Assembly: GCA_000499405.2 (NCBI GenBank) | Contig: HG738136.1 | Location: forward strand, 1,962,646 to 2,026,645 | Length of the DNA: 64,000 nt | Source: Onchocerca volvulus | Lineage: Eukaryota > Nematoda > Chromadorea > Rhabditida > Onchocercidae | Reading direction: 5' to 3' | In this document: positions 40,928 to 53,862 of the stretch, piece after piece | How positions within the stretch are numbered: the stretch's first letter is position 1 | Layout of the letters: each line of letters begins with the position of its first letter | The notes under the pieces: generated by a model | Seen by the model: only the letters and a program-made list of their open reading frames with translations | Databases searched by the model: none | Told to the model about the DNA's origin: nothing | Program-made: the position numbers and the translations under genes

Positions 40928-42141
40928 ATGTTTACAGTGACCCTACTCTTTTTCTACACACTTTATACTACCATTCCACAAGGTTATACCAATTTTAACA
41001 TCATTTATATCACGAATTATTTAATAATGATAGAATTAACATTATAAAAAAGATTTTACAGTCTGTTACAGTAATATTAATTACTAATTAAGTGCCAATA
41101 ATTCTATCGCCTTAAGAAATAGGAAATTTGTCATCTTCTATATCCCGATTATGTTGATTTTTCTAAAATTTAACTTACATTCAAAATGTATGATTCAAAA
41201 AATTAAAATAATATTTTTAAGGGAAATATTTCTAATGAAGTGGAAATTATGGGAATTTTCTCTGATTTAGAGGGAAGATCAAAGAACATATATTTTTGAA
41301 AAATTGAATTCAGAAATGCAAAAATATGGAAGAATTGATAATATTATTATGACAGATTACCAAATAATATGAATTCAGGATATTCATTGGTATGCTACCT
41401 ATGCGATAGTATCGGCGAGAGCAACTGTTTCGGTGGAACATGTATCGGTACCGCTTGCATTAAACGTTCTGCTCTTATTCATGGTAAATATTAGTGAAAC
41501 CTAGAACGAAATACCCAGGCAAAGTTAAAGCCTTTAAATTCGAACAAAGTTCCTAATTTTCAAATTAAAAAGTTATCTAACTTCCTGCTACATATTTACT
41601 TCAAAACGATTTTGGTAAGGATTAGCGCTAATGGAGACAAGTGGAAGATTTGTGTCCAGAAATTTTTATTAATAACGGAAGTTCACAAAACTAGTTTCAC
41701 TAATTCTCGAGAGATATTATTAAACTTTCAATGATTAATCCAGCATTTTCCATAATTCAGGACATTGTGACTTTATCATTTACTGTTTCACTCCGAACAA
41801 GAAAACTTATACTTCCTAGTCATTCAAAATATTGATGCAGACTTTACAGTGATTTTGCAGCGACATATAAATCAACAATGTTTATTGATAAAAAGTATAA
41901 AAAATGTTAAAAAGTTATTTCAGGATTTCTACGAGTGCAAAAAATGTGTCAACAAACAAGTGAACCATTACTGGAATATTGTGAAACTAACGTTCGTTGG
42001 AAAGGAGGCACAGGTACCGAATGCATTTGTCAAACTGATTATTGCAATAATACTGGCAAAGTATTTCAAAATATCTTTTTAATTTTCTTTCCTTTTATTA
42101 TCACTTCTTTTATCTCGAAAATTTCAAGTGTGCGTTTTTAA
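40928..42141 (+). CDS. Small secreted Ly6/uPAR-like three-finger protein, probably GPI-anchored
   Basis: Three exons join in phase: 40928-40982, 41379-41483 and 41924-42141, giving 125 aa. A signal peptide (MFTVTLLFFYTLYTTIPQG) precedes the mature domain. That domain has ten cysteines, CYLC, CFGGTC, AC, MC, YC, and finally ECIC....YCNN, the ending typical of the Ly6/uPAR three-finger fold. After it a short linker leads to a hydrophobic tail (NIFLIFFPFIITSFI), which fits a GPI signal or a single membrane anchor. I do not recognise a named orthologue. Nematodes have many such surface proteins, including the ODR-2 group. Intron positions and the signal peptide support it as a real gene. Confidence 0.72.
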
Positions 42142-42414
42142 ATAAATCAAAAATTACTCGTGGATTGGAGTCAAAAAATTATTCTCAAATGGAGAAACAT
42201 ATGCAGATGAAAACTGTAACTAAATAACACCTGACATAAGATCCCTAAGAAACACCAGAATATCTTTCTATATATATATATCAGTACCAGATGCGATGGA
42301 AAAACAGCAAAAAAGAAAATACTTTACCAAAAATAAAATAAAATGCTACAGCATTTTATTTGAAATCGAAAGTTGACAGCTTGTTCGTTAAAAAAAAAAA
42401 AAAAATTTTCAAAT

Positions 42415-45400
42415 TCAATTTTGAGCAGTACTGTTGATGATGCCGTTATCTTTACTTCGTCCATTAATATCCATCATAAAAGGAATAGGAGTTACGACGA
42501 CTTCACCAAAAACTCCATTATCTTCCTCATTATCCACCAATTTTCCAGTATTTATTTCTGACACTTGGATGATCATATCTAACATTCCATGTAACTAAAA
42601 CATTTAAATCATAACATATAACTACTTTATGTAAACTATCAAAATTTCCGAAGTAGAACAATGAGCAAAAGCTTTAATGTTTACCTCAGCTAATTTATTG
42701 CGAATTTCAATTTCTCGTTGAACTGCGCGATAAAGCTTAGTAAACATTTTGGCAATTTTTCGCTCAATATTCTCATTCCCATAAATATCTGAAAAGAGTA
42801 TATAAGTCACAAATTATTTCTTGATCCTTAGTTTGTTAATAGACATGCAACAACTTCACATCTCTGACAACATTTATTTCCAAATTTATTCAAGACAAAA
42901 TAAGATCTAGATAGAATATGGACTTTTGAATAAAGTCTCTCTGCTTTCTTTCCTTAATGAAGTATTTGCTGCATTTTTGATAAATGTTTTGTCTGTTTTT
43001 GAATAAAAGTAAAATAAATTGATAATAATTAATCTCAACATTTGGAGAGTTTTGATGAAATAAAAAAAAAAAAAAATGACTAACCACACATAATGTTTAT
43101 TGTCTTGAGCAATATATGTAGATATTCCGGACGAAAGAAATTCTGCATTAAAAATACAAGTATTGGATAGATGGTATCTGATTTACGTCCTGACAGTGCC
43201 ACTGTCAATGCTCCACGTTTGTAAATCTGAAAAATAAAATGTCCCAATTTTCAGATTACAATTATCTCCAATACTATAATAAGCATAAGATTAATCAAGG
43301 CATTATTTCAAGTTCAAAGATGACTGACGGTAAGATAAAGCGCATATTGTAACATACCGGTATTTGGAATGGCCTGGCTATAAATTAGATTGAAAAAATT
43401 TAGTAAAATAGAAACAGTGAAAGGCAACCTGCATTAACGCTCCGACAATAATATCAGGACGTGATCTGTAGTGTTTCTCGCGAAAAAGAACATCAACTGC
43501 TTTCCAGTGCTTAAATCGTCGCAACAACAAATCAACTTTATTCAATTTGGCCTAGAATTAAACATAAATTAGCGCAACTTATACATATATATATAAGCAA
43601 ATGCAAATAAATATGAATAAATAAATAAATGTAATCTCATTCTTCTGTCCCCACGATTGTGAAGATTGCACAATTAAACAAAACTCTAAAAAGGGAAAAC
43701 CTGCGGAACACGAGCAGCAGATAATTCAGTCTTTTCTACAGTTCCACCTCGAAATAGTTGATATATAGCAGGTGCATTCGAAAGCATTCTGAAATGACGT
43801 ACTGTAGTGATAATCGAAACATGATTTCATGGATGATGTAAATTAAACGTTATTGACAATATTAAAAATAAAACAACCCAAATTGATTGATATAACACAT
43901 GCAGAAAAATCCGAGTATGATTGAATTTGAAAATATGTAAAAGTCTTGAAATTTTGAAAATAAAAAGTACTTCTTATGGTATTCAAGTCCTGCATTTTCA
44001 GCTTGCGCAGCTTTTAAAGACTCTTCCAACCTTCCTGGCTCATTTCGCATGGAAATTTGCAATAAATTACCCATACCTATAGCAATAAATTTGTCATTTG
44101 ATGAAATCGACAATGTTAGTACCTGAAATAAATGGCAAGATTTTTAATAAGAAAAGAGCAGCATCACAGAGTACCGAAAGGAAAAATGTAAAAACTAATG
44201 AGAATAATTTTATATTGAAGATAACTGATTTAATATATTCGTAGAACTATAAAACGTACCTGAGCAGGTAAACTAAACGTATATATCAGCCTATAGTCAC
44301 CACTATCGAGACTGAAAACATTCACCCTTTTATCGAGACCACCCGAAAGAAGACGAGTACCTTTCGATGCAAGGCAAAGTGAAGTCACCTGGAAGCTTGT
44401 TTTGAAATTTTTTTGAATTAATATTAAGAAGTACAATGAAACAATTAGTGTAAAATATTTGAAGACAAAATACACCCAATATCCAAAAATTTTTTTTTAA
44501 AAGCAGAAATCACTCATTTTTGAAAAAGGAGTTCAAAATAAACTGAATTTAATTCAAACATAATATGCCTACCGTTTTATGATGATGATGAAGAGTATGA
44601 TGCAAAACACCACCGGAAGCAATATTCCAAAATTTAATGAGCTGTCCGCCGGCCGTAACAACGAATGCATCACCGGGAAGAAGTAAAATCTGTTCAACTG
44701 GTGAGCCATGATCCATAGACATCAGAGCTTGATTCCCTTCCGTTTCAGTATTCCAAACCTTCGCTGTATGATCATATGATCCTAAAAAATAAAAATTACA
44801 AATCTGCAATAAATTTTACTGTCCATTTTTCCACGTGTAGTAATGTAAAACAATCGAATTTCATTCTAAGATATAAATATAAAGTGAATTAAACAAAATA
44901 TTGCAGAAAATCAACTGGAAGTTCTATCAATTTAATGATGAAGAACTACAGACTTTAACTGAGAGAGAGAAAAAAAAAAAGCAAAAACAGAAATCAATAC
45001 CGCTTACGAACAAATGATCAGAAAGAATGGAAGCATCACTGCATCGAATATGATCACTATGAACATCACTGAACACTTTCAATGGAATAGATTTTGTTTC
45101 GGTAATATCCCATAATTTGATACAACCTTCATCACCCATTGTTATAAGTGTTCTTCCGGATCTTGTAAAAACTACCTAAAAATTGAGTGAAATAGAGGAT
45201 TAGATCAAAGAATGACACTGATTTGAAATAGTCATATTAACTATTAATATGACCTGCTATAAGTGTTACAGATCATATAAAATTATTTATGAATTTAAAG
45301 CGTATGTTTTTTGCTTCAGGAATAGAATCTCAATAAAAAATGAATTTTCTTAACAACAGGACAAAATATGTGTCTGCAGAAGTAACTAAAATGAAAACTG

Positions 45401-46740
45401 TCAAAACTGACTGTATGGACTGCGCTTTCGTGGGCTTTGAAAATTCTTAACGGAGCTTTCTTACCATCAGAAGTGGCTGTTTGTTTCCGTACATTAAACA
45501 GACGAACCTTGCCTTCTTCGTCACCAACAGCTAAATATTTAAGAAGAAAAATATATATATACATATAAATATTTTGAAATTTGAAGCCTTTAAAGAGCGG
45601 AAAGAGAAAAAACAAACTAAGCTTAAATGTCTTAAGCTAATAAAATTCTTGTCAATTATAATACTGCAAGCTTCCCATCAATTCAAACGGAATCACTTCA
45701 TTTCCGTTTCATCGGATAATGAAAAATGTTTCTTTTAATTATCTTCTAAGCAGTTCCAAAGATTATACTCTAAGAATACATTTCTCAGCACTAAATTTAG
45801 TATCTCATTGCTTCTTTACACTTTCATAATCAATCAACTCCTTTTAATCAATATTATTATCCTATTTTCTTTTTTGTGATCAGTTAATGTTATGATTCCT
45901 TAAATTCAAAAAAAAAAAAAAAAAAAAAATTATCCTTTATACCATTACATCATTACAAAATTCTTTACAAAAAAAATGTAACTTTACATGCCATTTGTAA
46001 CAAAAAGGTACTCTAGGCATTACTTTTATATCATCTCTTTTTAACATTTTATATTTTCACGATTAACTATTGAAGAAGAATTTCACATAATTGTTCTTCT
46101 ATTTAACAACTTGTTAAATTGTTAAGCAGTTTAAAAAAATTGTTACAATCAACATTAAAAAAAAAAAAAAAAAAAAAAGAAAAAAAAACCATACCCAACA
46201 ATTTACCATCACGACGAAATCTTGCTCCATAAACAGCTTGCTTAAAACGTCCGTATGTAGTCAAAGGTTCACAAATTGTGGTATCATAAACCGCTAACTG
46301 AAAAGGAGCAAGATTTCTATTTAAGAAATGAATTTCTTTTGTTTTATCCAATGTTCCTATTCAGTTTCCGGATACTCTTACTGCTTTCAAAGAAAGTTTC
46401 AAAAAAACAATGTAAAGAATAGCAGTAAACCTTGATTGAAGAAGTACTCGCGACCATATTACTATCTGTTGGAGAGAAAGATGTGCTGGAAATATTACCT
46501 GGCTCTTGAAAGACCGCTAAACGCTGAAATAATATCTTTTAAAGTCAATAACGAGTATCTTTTGTAATCGACGATTGACCAATTTTTCTGCAAAAGATGT
46601 AGAATTCTGAAAAATTAAAAGCAACTCATAAAATCACATAAACCAACCTCCATACGCCGCCAATATAATACATCCTTCGAGAACCGTTTTTCCATTTTAT
46701 CGCTCATGATTCGAGCTGCTGGCTTGTAAGGTTCCACCAT
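42415..46740 (-). CDS. utp15: UTP15, WD-repeat subunit of the t-UTP/UtpA complex
   Basis: UTP15 is a nucleolar protein of the small-subunit processome needed for 18S pre-rRNA processing and rDNA transcription. Thirteen exons join in phase, from 46648-46740 to 42415-42594, giving 569 aa (human 518). The N-terminus MVEPYKPAARIMSDKMEKR leads into WD repeats: TTYGRFKQAVYGARFRRDGK, GDEEGKVRLFNVRK, GDEGCIKLWDI, SGSYDHTAKVWNT, VTAGGQLIKFWNI and LSGGLDKRVNVFSL. The UTP15 C-terminal helical domain follows (LNKVDLLLRRFKHWKAVDVL, PEYLHILLKTINIMCDIYGN). The long tail after ...IRNKLAEV is less conserved. An acceptor-like TATTATAG lies 25 nt before the ATG. It sits 295 bp downstream of ddx10 on the same strand. 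Confidence 0.96.
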
Positions 46741-46765
46741 TGTTTTGCGATTCCCCTCCCAAGCA

Positions 46766-46775
46766 GCTATAATAA
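46766..46775 (-). promoter_or_regulatory. Candidate trans-splice acceptor of utp15
   Basis: On the minus strand AATTATTATAG ends 25 nt before the utp15 ATG and about 270 nt after the ddx10 stop. This position fits trans-splicing of a downstream operon cistron, though the motif is weaker than TTTTCAG. Confidence 0.4.
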
Positions 46776-47035
46776 TTTAAGTGTTTGGCGTACTTATTAA
46801 ACTATTGTTATGCAAAAAATAAACGTATGTGAGGCTCTATGTTGTCCTCTTCAAACTAAATATATGATAATAATCACAGAAGCTAAACAGAATAAAAATC
46901 TTCGAAACAAGCCAGTAGAGTTATTTTATTTTCAATCACAGTGAAACATTAATAAATTCATAATTCAATATATATTCAAAATATTTTCCACAGTAACATA
47001 AAATATTTAAATTTTTTGCAGTTAAAAAATGTTAA

Positions 47036-50000
47036 TCAGAATGAGCGCAGCAATGCTAAGGCTTTTTCTTCGACATCTAATAACTTCCTTTTCCGTTTTT
47101 TCGCCAATGTCTTTTCAGCAGTTTCGTTATCAATAGCATCAGTTTCCATCTAAAGAAAATAATTTAATAGAAATACTGAAGTATATGGATGCATTCCATA
47201 TACTTGCTACTTTTTACTAGCATTAAAAAAAATTACATAACTATGTATGTTGAATCTTTCCACTCATATTTTTTGAACTCAATTAAATCTAATTAAATTT
47301 CATAAAACACTTTTTATTATGAAATCAATATAATATTAAATTTAGAAAAATAACAGTAAAACGCATACATCATGGTTACTCATGGAATCATCTTCAATCT
47401 TATTCCATTTTCCATCATATTTCTTTGGATTGTCAGGATCAGGTAACCACGACAAATCTGGTTCGCCATCCGAGTCACTCCTTTCAGCTCCCAAATCCAA
47501 TATTATTCCACCTTCCTTGCTTTGTATCTTGTTCATTTTATTTTTTTGTTTCTTCTTTTTTTCCTGAATTACTTCAGTGTGAATCAAGTCTTTAAAAAAA
47601 TTGACAAAAAAAAAAAAAAATACTATTTGAAAGAATTTCAGAGTCTAACCTTCGCGTAAATAGATTTATTCCCTCATCTAAGAAATGAAACAAAAAGAAA
47701 AAAAAACTGAAGGCCAGAATAAAACAATATGTAATAAACTACTAAAATGAACTGGACATCAAAATCTCAGGAATAAGAAAAAAAAATACAAAATAACTAC
47801 CTTTCTCCACATCTTTTGTTTTTCTTTATATGTTATTTTATCAACCTGATCGATCTGTGCCATTTGACGTTTTGCCTCATCTATATTAAGACCACCCGAT
47901 TCTTCATCATTTGGAACGACAGCAGCTTTATCTTCCTTCAAAAAAAAAAAAAAAAACCACAAATATAAAACACGCTCAACTAAACTCTAAATTTGATTCA
48001 AAGCTTACTAAATTCAAAAACGAATGCCTTATTTATGCAAATACGTGAATTGTAATAAGTGTGAACTTTTCACATATAATTTAAAAAATATAAACAAATT
48101 TTGTTAAATGAACTAAAGCAAGACAAAGCCATACGACTATTTCCATTCCATCGTCTGTGAAGACTTTTTTTACACTCAGCTTCACTCCTTTTTTCAGAAT
48201 TTTCCTGGCTAATGCATGACGTGTCAAAACTTTCTTTGATTCTCTCTTCGGTTCCTCCAAAACTTCGGTAACCTAAATATAAATCTCGGAGATACGACCA
48301 GCACTGCATAATCAAACTGACTGATATTTCGTAAATTGAGAAATATTTTCACTAATTTCTATTTTCACAAAAAACAAAATTTTGAGAGTACTGAAGAATT
48401 TTTGGAAGATAAAACTAAGTTGCTTCCGCACAAATTCCATAAAACGAACTTTGTTTGGAATTATATTGAACACGTTTTTTCGAGCTATTTTCAGAAAATC
48501 GCCATCATCTTCATCCAAGCCACTACCATTTGCGCTTAGGCTGAAATTATTCTGCGCATCTTCCTTAGCTGCGTTACTTTCACTTGTACCTAATCCTAGA
48601 TCGATTTCTTCATCCTCGATATCATCGTCTTCATCATCAATATCATTTTCCTCATTTCCCTAAAATATAATTCAGACAAATAACATTAAAAAATCTAGAG
48701 ATCTAACAAATTTATATGTAAAAGAACCCTACCGTTGCAACAGCTTTCTCTTCTCTCTTTGCTCTTGAAATCATCATTTTCACTAATTCTTCAGCACTTT
48801 TTTCCCCTTCTTGCTTCTGATTTGTGTTTGCATGTAAATTCTGACGTTTATCTGCAATTCGTTTCAAAAACCGAACTCGTGGTGTCGCAGCAAGTCCGTA
48901 GGATCTGTAAAAAAACAAGAAAGTGAAACTAAACAATGAGAGCAAACAATCAATGATCAAGTTATGTGCAATTAGCTCAAGTATTTTGCTCGCTTCGCTT
49001 GTAGATGAATTTTTGAGATATTTTATTTTAAAATACGAACTGGTCGGTAAATGTAATATCTTGCGGTCAGCTGAATCTGGTAAGAAAATTTAAATTGTGA
49101 GCAATAAATACTATCAAAAAGATCATATAAATATAAGAAATTATAAAAAAGAATCAATTATCAGTACTTGGCCAATGCCGCGAGATCAATCGTGTCCAAA
49201 CTGAAAATATCTTTGTTCCGCATCAGGTAAATTGTCCGAATGTATGCTACAAAACTCTGAAAGAAGTAAAAAATATATTTCTCTTCGAGAACAAAAAAGC
49301 TGTCATCAGATCCTTAATAAACAAACCCTTTGAGCAAATTCCTTCATTCCCGGGTATTGTGTAATTGCTGACTGTAAACGTTTGCTAATATCCATTATTT
49401 GATTTTCATTGATACTGGAATAGAGAGTTTAAAATTTTTCAGTTATTATTTTTTAATAATTAATGTGACTCATTCGGAGCAATAAAAAAAAAGAAAGCAA
49501 AACGAATCAAGTACCAATTTCGATCATGGCAGTTACATCAAGAAGTCGACTAATCCTTTTCCTCCGTTTATTTTACGTAGATAAATATAGTCGCAAAAAC
49601 TGTGAAAAACAAACCTAATTTTAGTGATTGTAATGTTCTTTTTTTGCAATCGTGCAAGCATAGCTTGTTCTTGTGTTGGTGTAAGGACCAAGACTGCTTC
49701 ACCACTGGCATCCATTCGAGCTGTACGCCCTACTCTAAACGTGGTAATCAATTAATTAAACTGTAAAAAAATCTATGTACTAAATAATGGTGGGTTAAAC
49801 AAATTTCACAAGATATTCCAGACTTCACAAAAAAAAGTTTCGAATGACTGAAAAAAAATTTTAAATTCATTGTTCTTTCTGATAAAATATTATTCAGCTC
49901 GGCGTAATTCTCTTTTCCGCAAGAAAAAAACTGTTTAGAATTAAAAATTAACCTGTGAATATAATCATCAACATCCACAGGACAATCCAATTGCAGGACT

Positions 50001-52263
50001 AAATCGACGCGAGCAAAGTCCAATCCTCGACTAGCAACATCTGTAGCGATCATTGCAGCTCCAGTTGTTTTGTTGTTAAATTTTTTGAAAACTTCCAGCC
50101 GCTTCATTTGATTCATCGTACCCCATAATCCCATCAATGAAAGGCCTGGCCGTAAATGGCAAAACGCTTCGGTCAAAAATCGCGCCTAAATATATTACTC
50201 CATAAATGCATCACAAAAATAAACTACGATTTTTTTTTTTTAAATTGGATAAAGAATTGACAATGACCTGTTTGCAACACGAAACAAATATTAATGTTTT
50301 CTTCTTTCGATGATTCAGCAAAAACGACCACAATACATTAATTTTATCTTCATCACTGCATATAAAATAACTCTGCAAAATTCTTCGTTATTTCAGACAA
50401 TAACTGTTATTCATTAGTTTAAATTATATTTCTGACCGTTCCTGTGATTCTCCAATGCCATACTTTTGCTTTATTTTTTTCCTCTAAATCAGTACTTAAT
50501 CTTTATATTTGTCCATAGCAAAGCGAATCATGAGTCATCTGCTATTGCTAACTTCTTGCTCTGAATATTTCCAAGACACAAAATTTATGAAAATCCAACC
50601 AACTTTTCGGAAGTACAAAAAAAAAAATCTAGGACAACTAATTAAATTCTACCTGCAGCAACGATTCCGGTGTAGCTTGAGGAGCATTTTCGTGAGCAGA
50701 TATGTATAATGGATCACGCAGTGCCAAACGCACTAAATCCTTCACATTTTTGGTTTGTGTGGCAGAGAAAAGCAATGTTTGACGATTTTTCGGCAAGTTT
50801 TCTAAGATTGCATTCATCTGTAGTAAGCGGAAAAATAAACTGGATTACAAAATTATTCGATTATTCAGTGTGACTTGTCTCTAACAACCATAAGTCAATT
50901 ATGGTCGAGAAAAGACAAAAGTTGAACCGTTCCGTCTCATCAAGCTCTTCATCAAGATCATAATGTTTGAACAGTTATATATGTTCCAAAATTATAGGAT
51001 ATATCTATTATATTGAATGATGCTTTACCTGTCTTGAGAAACCAAGGTCTAAAATCCTATCCGCTTCGTCAATAACCAGAATTTGCAGCTGTTCACATGA
51101 AAATGTACTATTCTCGTCCATATGTTGCAACAATCTGCCAGGTGTACATACCACAATATTTACCGAACCTATTCGTTTGCTTTCGAACTCTACATCAGTT
51201 CCTAGAAAACTATCGAAAAATTATTTTAAAGCTATTTTTCAAAAACAATTAAAATTTAATATAGATGATACTGATCACCAGAAAACTAACAATAAATTAT
51301 CAAAACTGATATCTTTATCGAAATATGACTTGTGAGTACTGGAAATAGACCATGGCGATATTAAACTTTCGTGCTGCATATATAATATTAGAAATGGATT
51401 AAAAATTAAAAAAATGAAATTGAACATAAAACAATTACTGCGAGTAAGCTAAATATTATATGAAACATACCTCCAATAAGCAAAGCAGCGGAAAACTGAT
51501 GATGTGCTCCGATTTTGTTCAGAACTTGAAATGTCTGGAAAGCGAGCTCCCTAGTGGGACTGATAATCAAAGCGCCTACTCCGTCAACTGTACGCGACCA
51601 TCTTTGCCGCCACAAACATTCCAAAACCTACAAAAACCATAGATGAAAGATGGAAATTGTTATTGTCAAAATTGTCAAACCGGTGAAATTTGAAACAGGA
51701 ATACGGAACGAAGAAGCTAATATCAATTATATTTTTATGGATACCGGTGCCTAACAATTTTTTGTCGAAAAGTATCACTATAAATAGATCTTTTTAAAGA
51801 AAATGTCCTGTGAAATAAGTATAAATTTAAGGATGTACGATTAAAACGGACGGGAATAAGGAAAGCAAGTGTTTTTCCACTGCCTGTTTTGGCAGCACCA
51901 ACCACATCAGCACCGGTCAGTGAATACTGCAATGATTCGCGCTGGATATCAGTAGGATTTAGGAAATTATTTTCCTCAAGACCTTGGTGTGTCGCTCTCG
52001 ATAATGGCATTTCTGCGAATGAAGTAAGTGTACTGCTATCTTCCTGTAATTCAAATTTCTTGACTGCATATTATACTTTTCACAGAAATTATACCTCAAT
52101 TAGATAAGAAGAGCAATTAATCCAAGTTAAAACATACTTTCGCGAAATCTGCATATCGAGAGGCTATTGACTCAACAGTTTCCTTCACAATTTTTCCATT
52201 TTTTCGTCGTTCAGAAACCCGCTTTTTTGGAAATTTACTGCCCTTGTTATGTGAATGATGCAT
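47036..52263 (-). CDS. ddx10: DDX10/Dbp4-type DEAD-box RNA helicase
   Basis: Nucleolar helicase that remodels U3/U14 snoRNA interactions in early 40S processing. Sixteen exons join in phase, from 52138-52263 to 47036-47149, giving 802 aa (human 875). The helicase motifs are all present. They are Q motif ([12 protein letters not shown]), I (AAKTGSGKT), Ia (SPTRELAFQ), Ib (CTPGRL), II ([11 protein letters not shown]), III (LLFSATQT), IV (TLIFVSCC), V ([11 protein letters not shown]) and VI ([10 protein letters not shown]). The Dbp4-specific region follows ([29 protein letters not shown]), then an acidic segment, [30 protein letters not shown] and the conserved-style end [11 protein letters not shown]. 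The ATG at 52263 follows an acceptor by 8 nt; the longer upstream open frame crosses that acceptor. Confidence 0.97.
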
Positions 52264-52280
52264 ATATACGACTGAAAAAC
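52264..52280 (-). promoter_or_regulatory. Candidate SL trans-splice acceptor of ddx10
   Basis: On the minus strand GGTTTTTCAG ends at 52272, 8 nt before the ATG. It matches the nematode TTTTCAG consensus, and no upstream coding exon fits. Confidence 0.6.
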
Positions 52281-52951
52281 CGTAACTGATTGCTGCAATG
52301 GAATCCGACTGAATCCATACGGTGGCATATACTGCCACTGCGAATAGATAATGGCTGACAAATCATATAAAAAGAAAAAAAAAATTCAAATGACAACTAC
52401 ATGTGGTTGAAGAAATTCTTGTTCTTGAAAGTAATTCTAATTTATATCTCTCCATTGACTTGTAATTTTATCCATATTTCATGAAAACAAACAAAAAATC
52501 CAAATGAAAATTCATATGCAGATCCAAAAGATTAACACTGAAAGAATGGGATGGGAATCTATCTAATAAAAAAAAAAAAAAATCATGACTCCAAGAAATA
52601 TCCTCGTTTTCTCTATTTCTGTGGGAGTTTGAGTTTATCTCTTCTTGAAGATTAGGAAGGTCGTTGAATACAAGAGGCCTAAGATAAGATGTACACAATT
52701 TTCAAAGAAATGAACTTAATATAAGAATACTACGGTAACTTTACCAGTACAAAACAGAATGAAATTAAACAAAGCCTCATTTTTTATTTACACTCCTTTC
52801 ATATATAATATAAATTAAAATTATTCCTTTCATACATAATATAAATTAAACTAATACCGAATACAAAACCTATGACATTAAAATAGCAAAAAATGATAAC
52901 ATGGTTATCGTTCAACTTTAATTTCCTTGAAAAGAAGCTAATCGAAATAAA
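52281..52951. other. Intergenic, ATP5PF-like gene to ddx10
   Basis: About 0.7 kb, AT-rich. The open frame at 52468-52698 has no recognisable domain. It should include the 3' UTR of the upstream gene and, if there is no operon, the ddx10 promoter. Confidence 0.5.
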
Positions 52952-53850
52952 CTATTTTTTAGACTTTTCTGCAGAAGACTGCTGTTGTTGCTGGATAGAT
53001 CGAAGACGTGACTGCGTCTCCTCTTCCGCTGCTTGTTTCTTTCGTCGCATTTCTGTGTATTGTTGAATTTCGTTTTCTAATTCTTTATTTAAATCGCCAA
53101 GTGTTTTGCCTTCGAACATTACTGCCACAGCACTTTCAACAGAAGGAGTTTCCAAATTCTTCACTGGCAATTCGTTCACCATTTCCTTATTCTCCAAATG
53201 ATACTTACTAGCTAAACGATGTAACTGATCTTCCAATGATCGATGAGTCTGCAATAAATTATAACATACATTGATCATTTATCGAAGAATTATTATTAGT
53301 CAGATACATTTTTAAATAAGATCTACGTCGTAAAGATATGAGGAAAAACAAATCAAAAGTCCTTTCAAAAAAGTCAGTAGTAACAAAAGTATTAGAGAAT
53401 ACGAACATATATGAGAAAAATTATAAAATCCATTCTTACAAGAATTCCTTACTTCTATTCACTAAGAAATTTATTTGCTCCAAGGGATTGTTTAAACATA
53501 AAATTAAAAAGCAAAAAAGTCAAAAAATGTTTGATCTTATATACTTCCTCAAACATTTCCTCTACAGCTGTAACATGTTAATTTTAATAAACAATGATAG
53601 ATAAGAACCAATCGATACTTCTTAAAATCTTAAGATTAAAATGACTGTACTTAATAATAGTACTTAAATAATAAAGTAATTCTACCTCAGGTGTAACATC
53701 CACAAGTCCATCTTCTTTGCCAGCCATTTTGGATTCGTATTCTTTGATCTTTTTCAGGAATAAATTTTTCACTAAATTATCAAACTTGGAACTTTGTGTC
53801 CCTGTACTTACCATTCGCCATCCTGAGGATAATCCTGATCGTAACAACAT
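52952..53850 (-). CDS. ATP synthase coupling factor 6-like mitochondrial protein
   Basis: Factor 6 is a peripheral-stalk subunit of mitochondrial F1Fo ATP synthase. Two exons join in phase: 53686-53850 and 52952-53248, giving 153 aa. The N-terminus MLLRSGLSSGWRMVSTG has Arg and Ser but no acids, as a mitochondrial presequence does. The core DNLVKNLFLKKIKEYESK resembles the F6 segment around QKLFVDKIREYKSK. After DVTPE a helical region follows (LEDQLHRLASKYHLENKEMV), then VESAVAVMFEGKTLGDLNKE and a Glu/Gln/Lys-rich coiled tail. It is about 45 residues longer than human F6 (108 aa). A TTATCAG acceptor lies 3 nt before the ATG. The assignment rests on the short core, so a different small mitochondrial protein is possible. 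Confidence 0.62.
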
Positions 53851-53862
53851 TACCTGATAATT
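53851..53862 (-). promoter_or_regulatory. Candidate SL trans-splice acceptor of the ATP5PF-like gene
   Basis: On the minus strand ATAATTATCAG ends 3 nt before the ATG (AG at 53854-53855), with no upstream exon visible. Confidence 0.5.

Noticed and set aside
52117..52338. Longer ddx10 N-terminus starting MAVYATVWIQSDS
   Set aside because: It crosses a strong TTTTTCAG acceptor; the start 8 nt after that acceptor gives an N-terminus with family-like basic composition.
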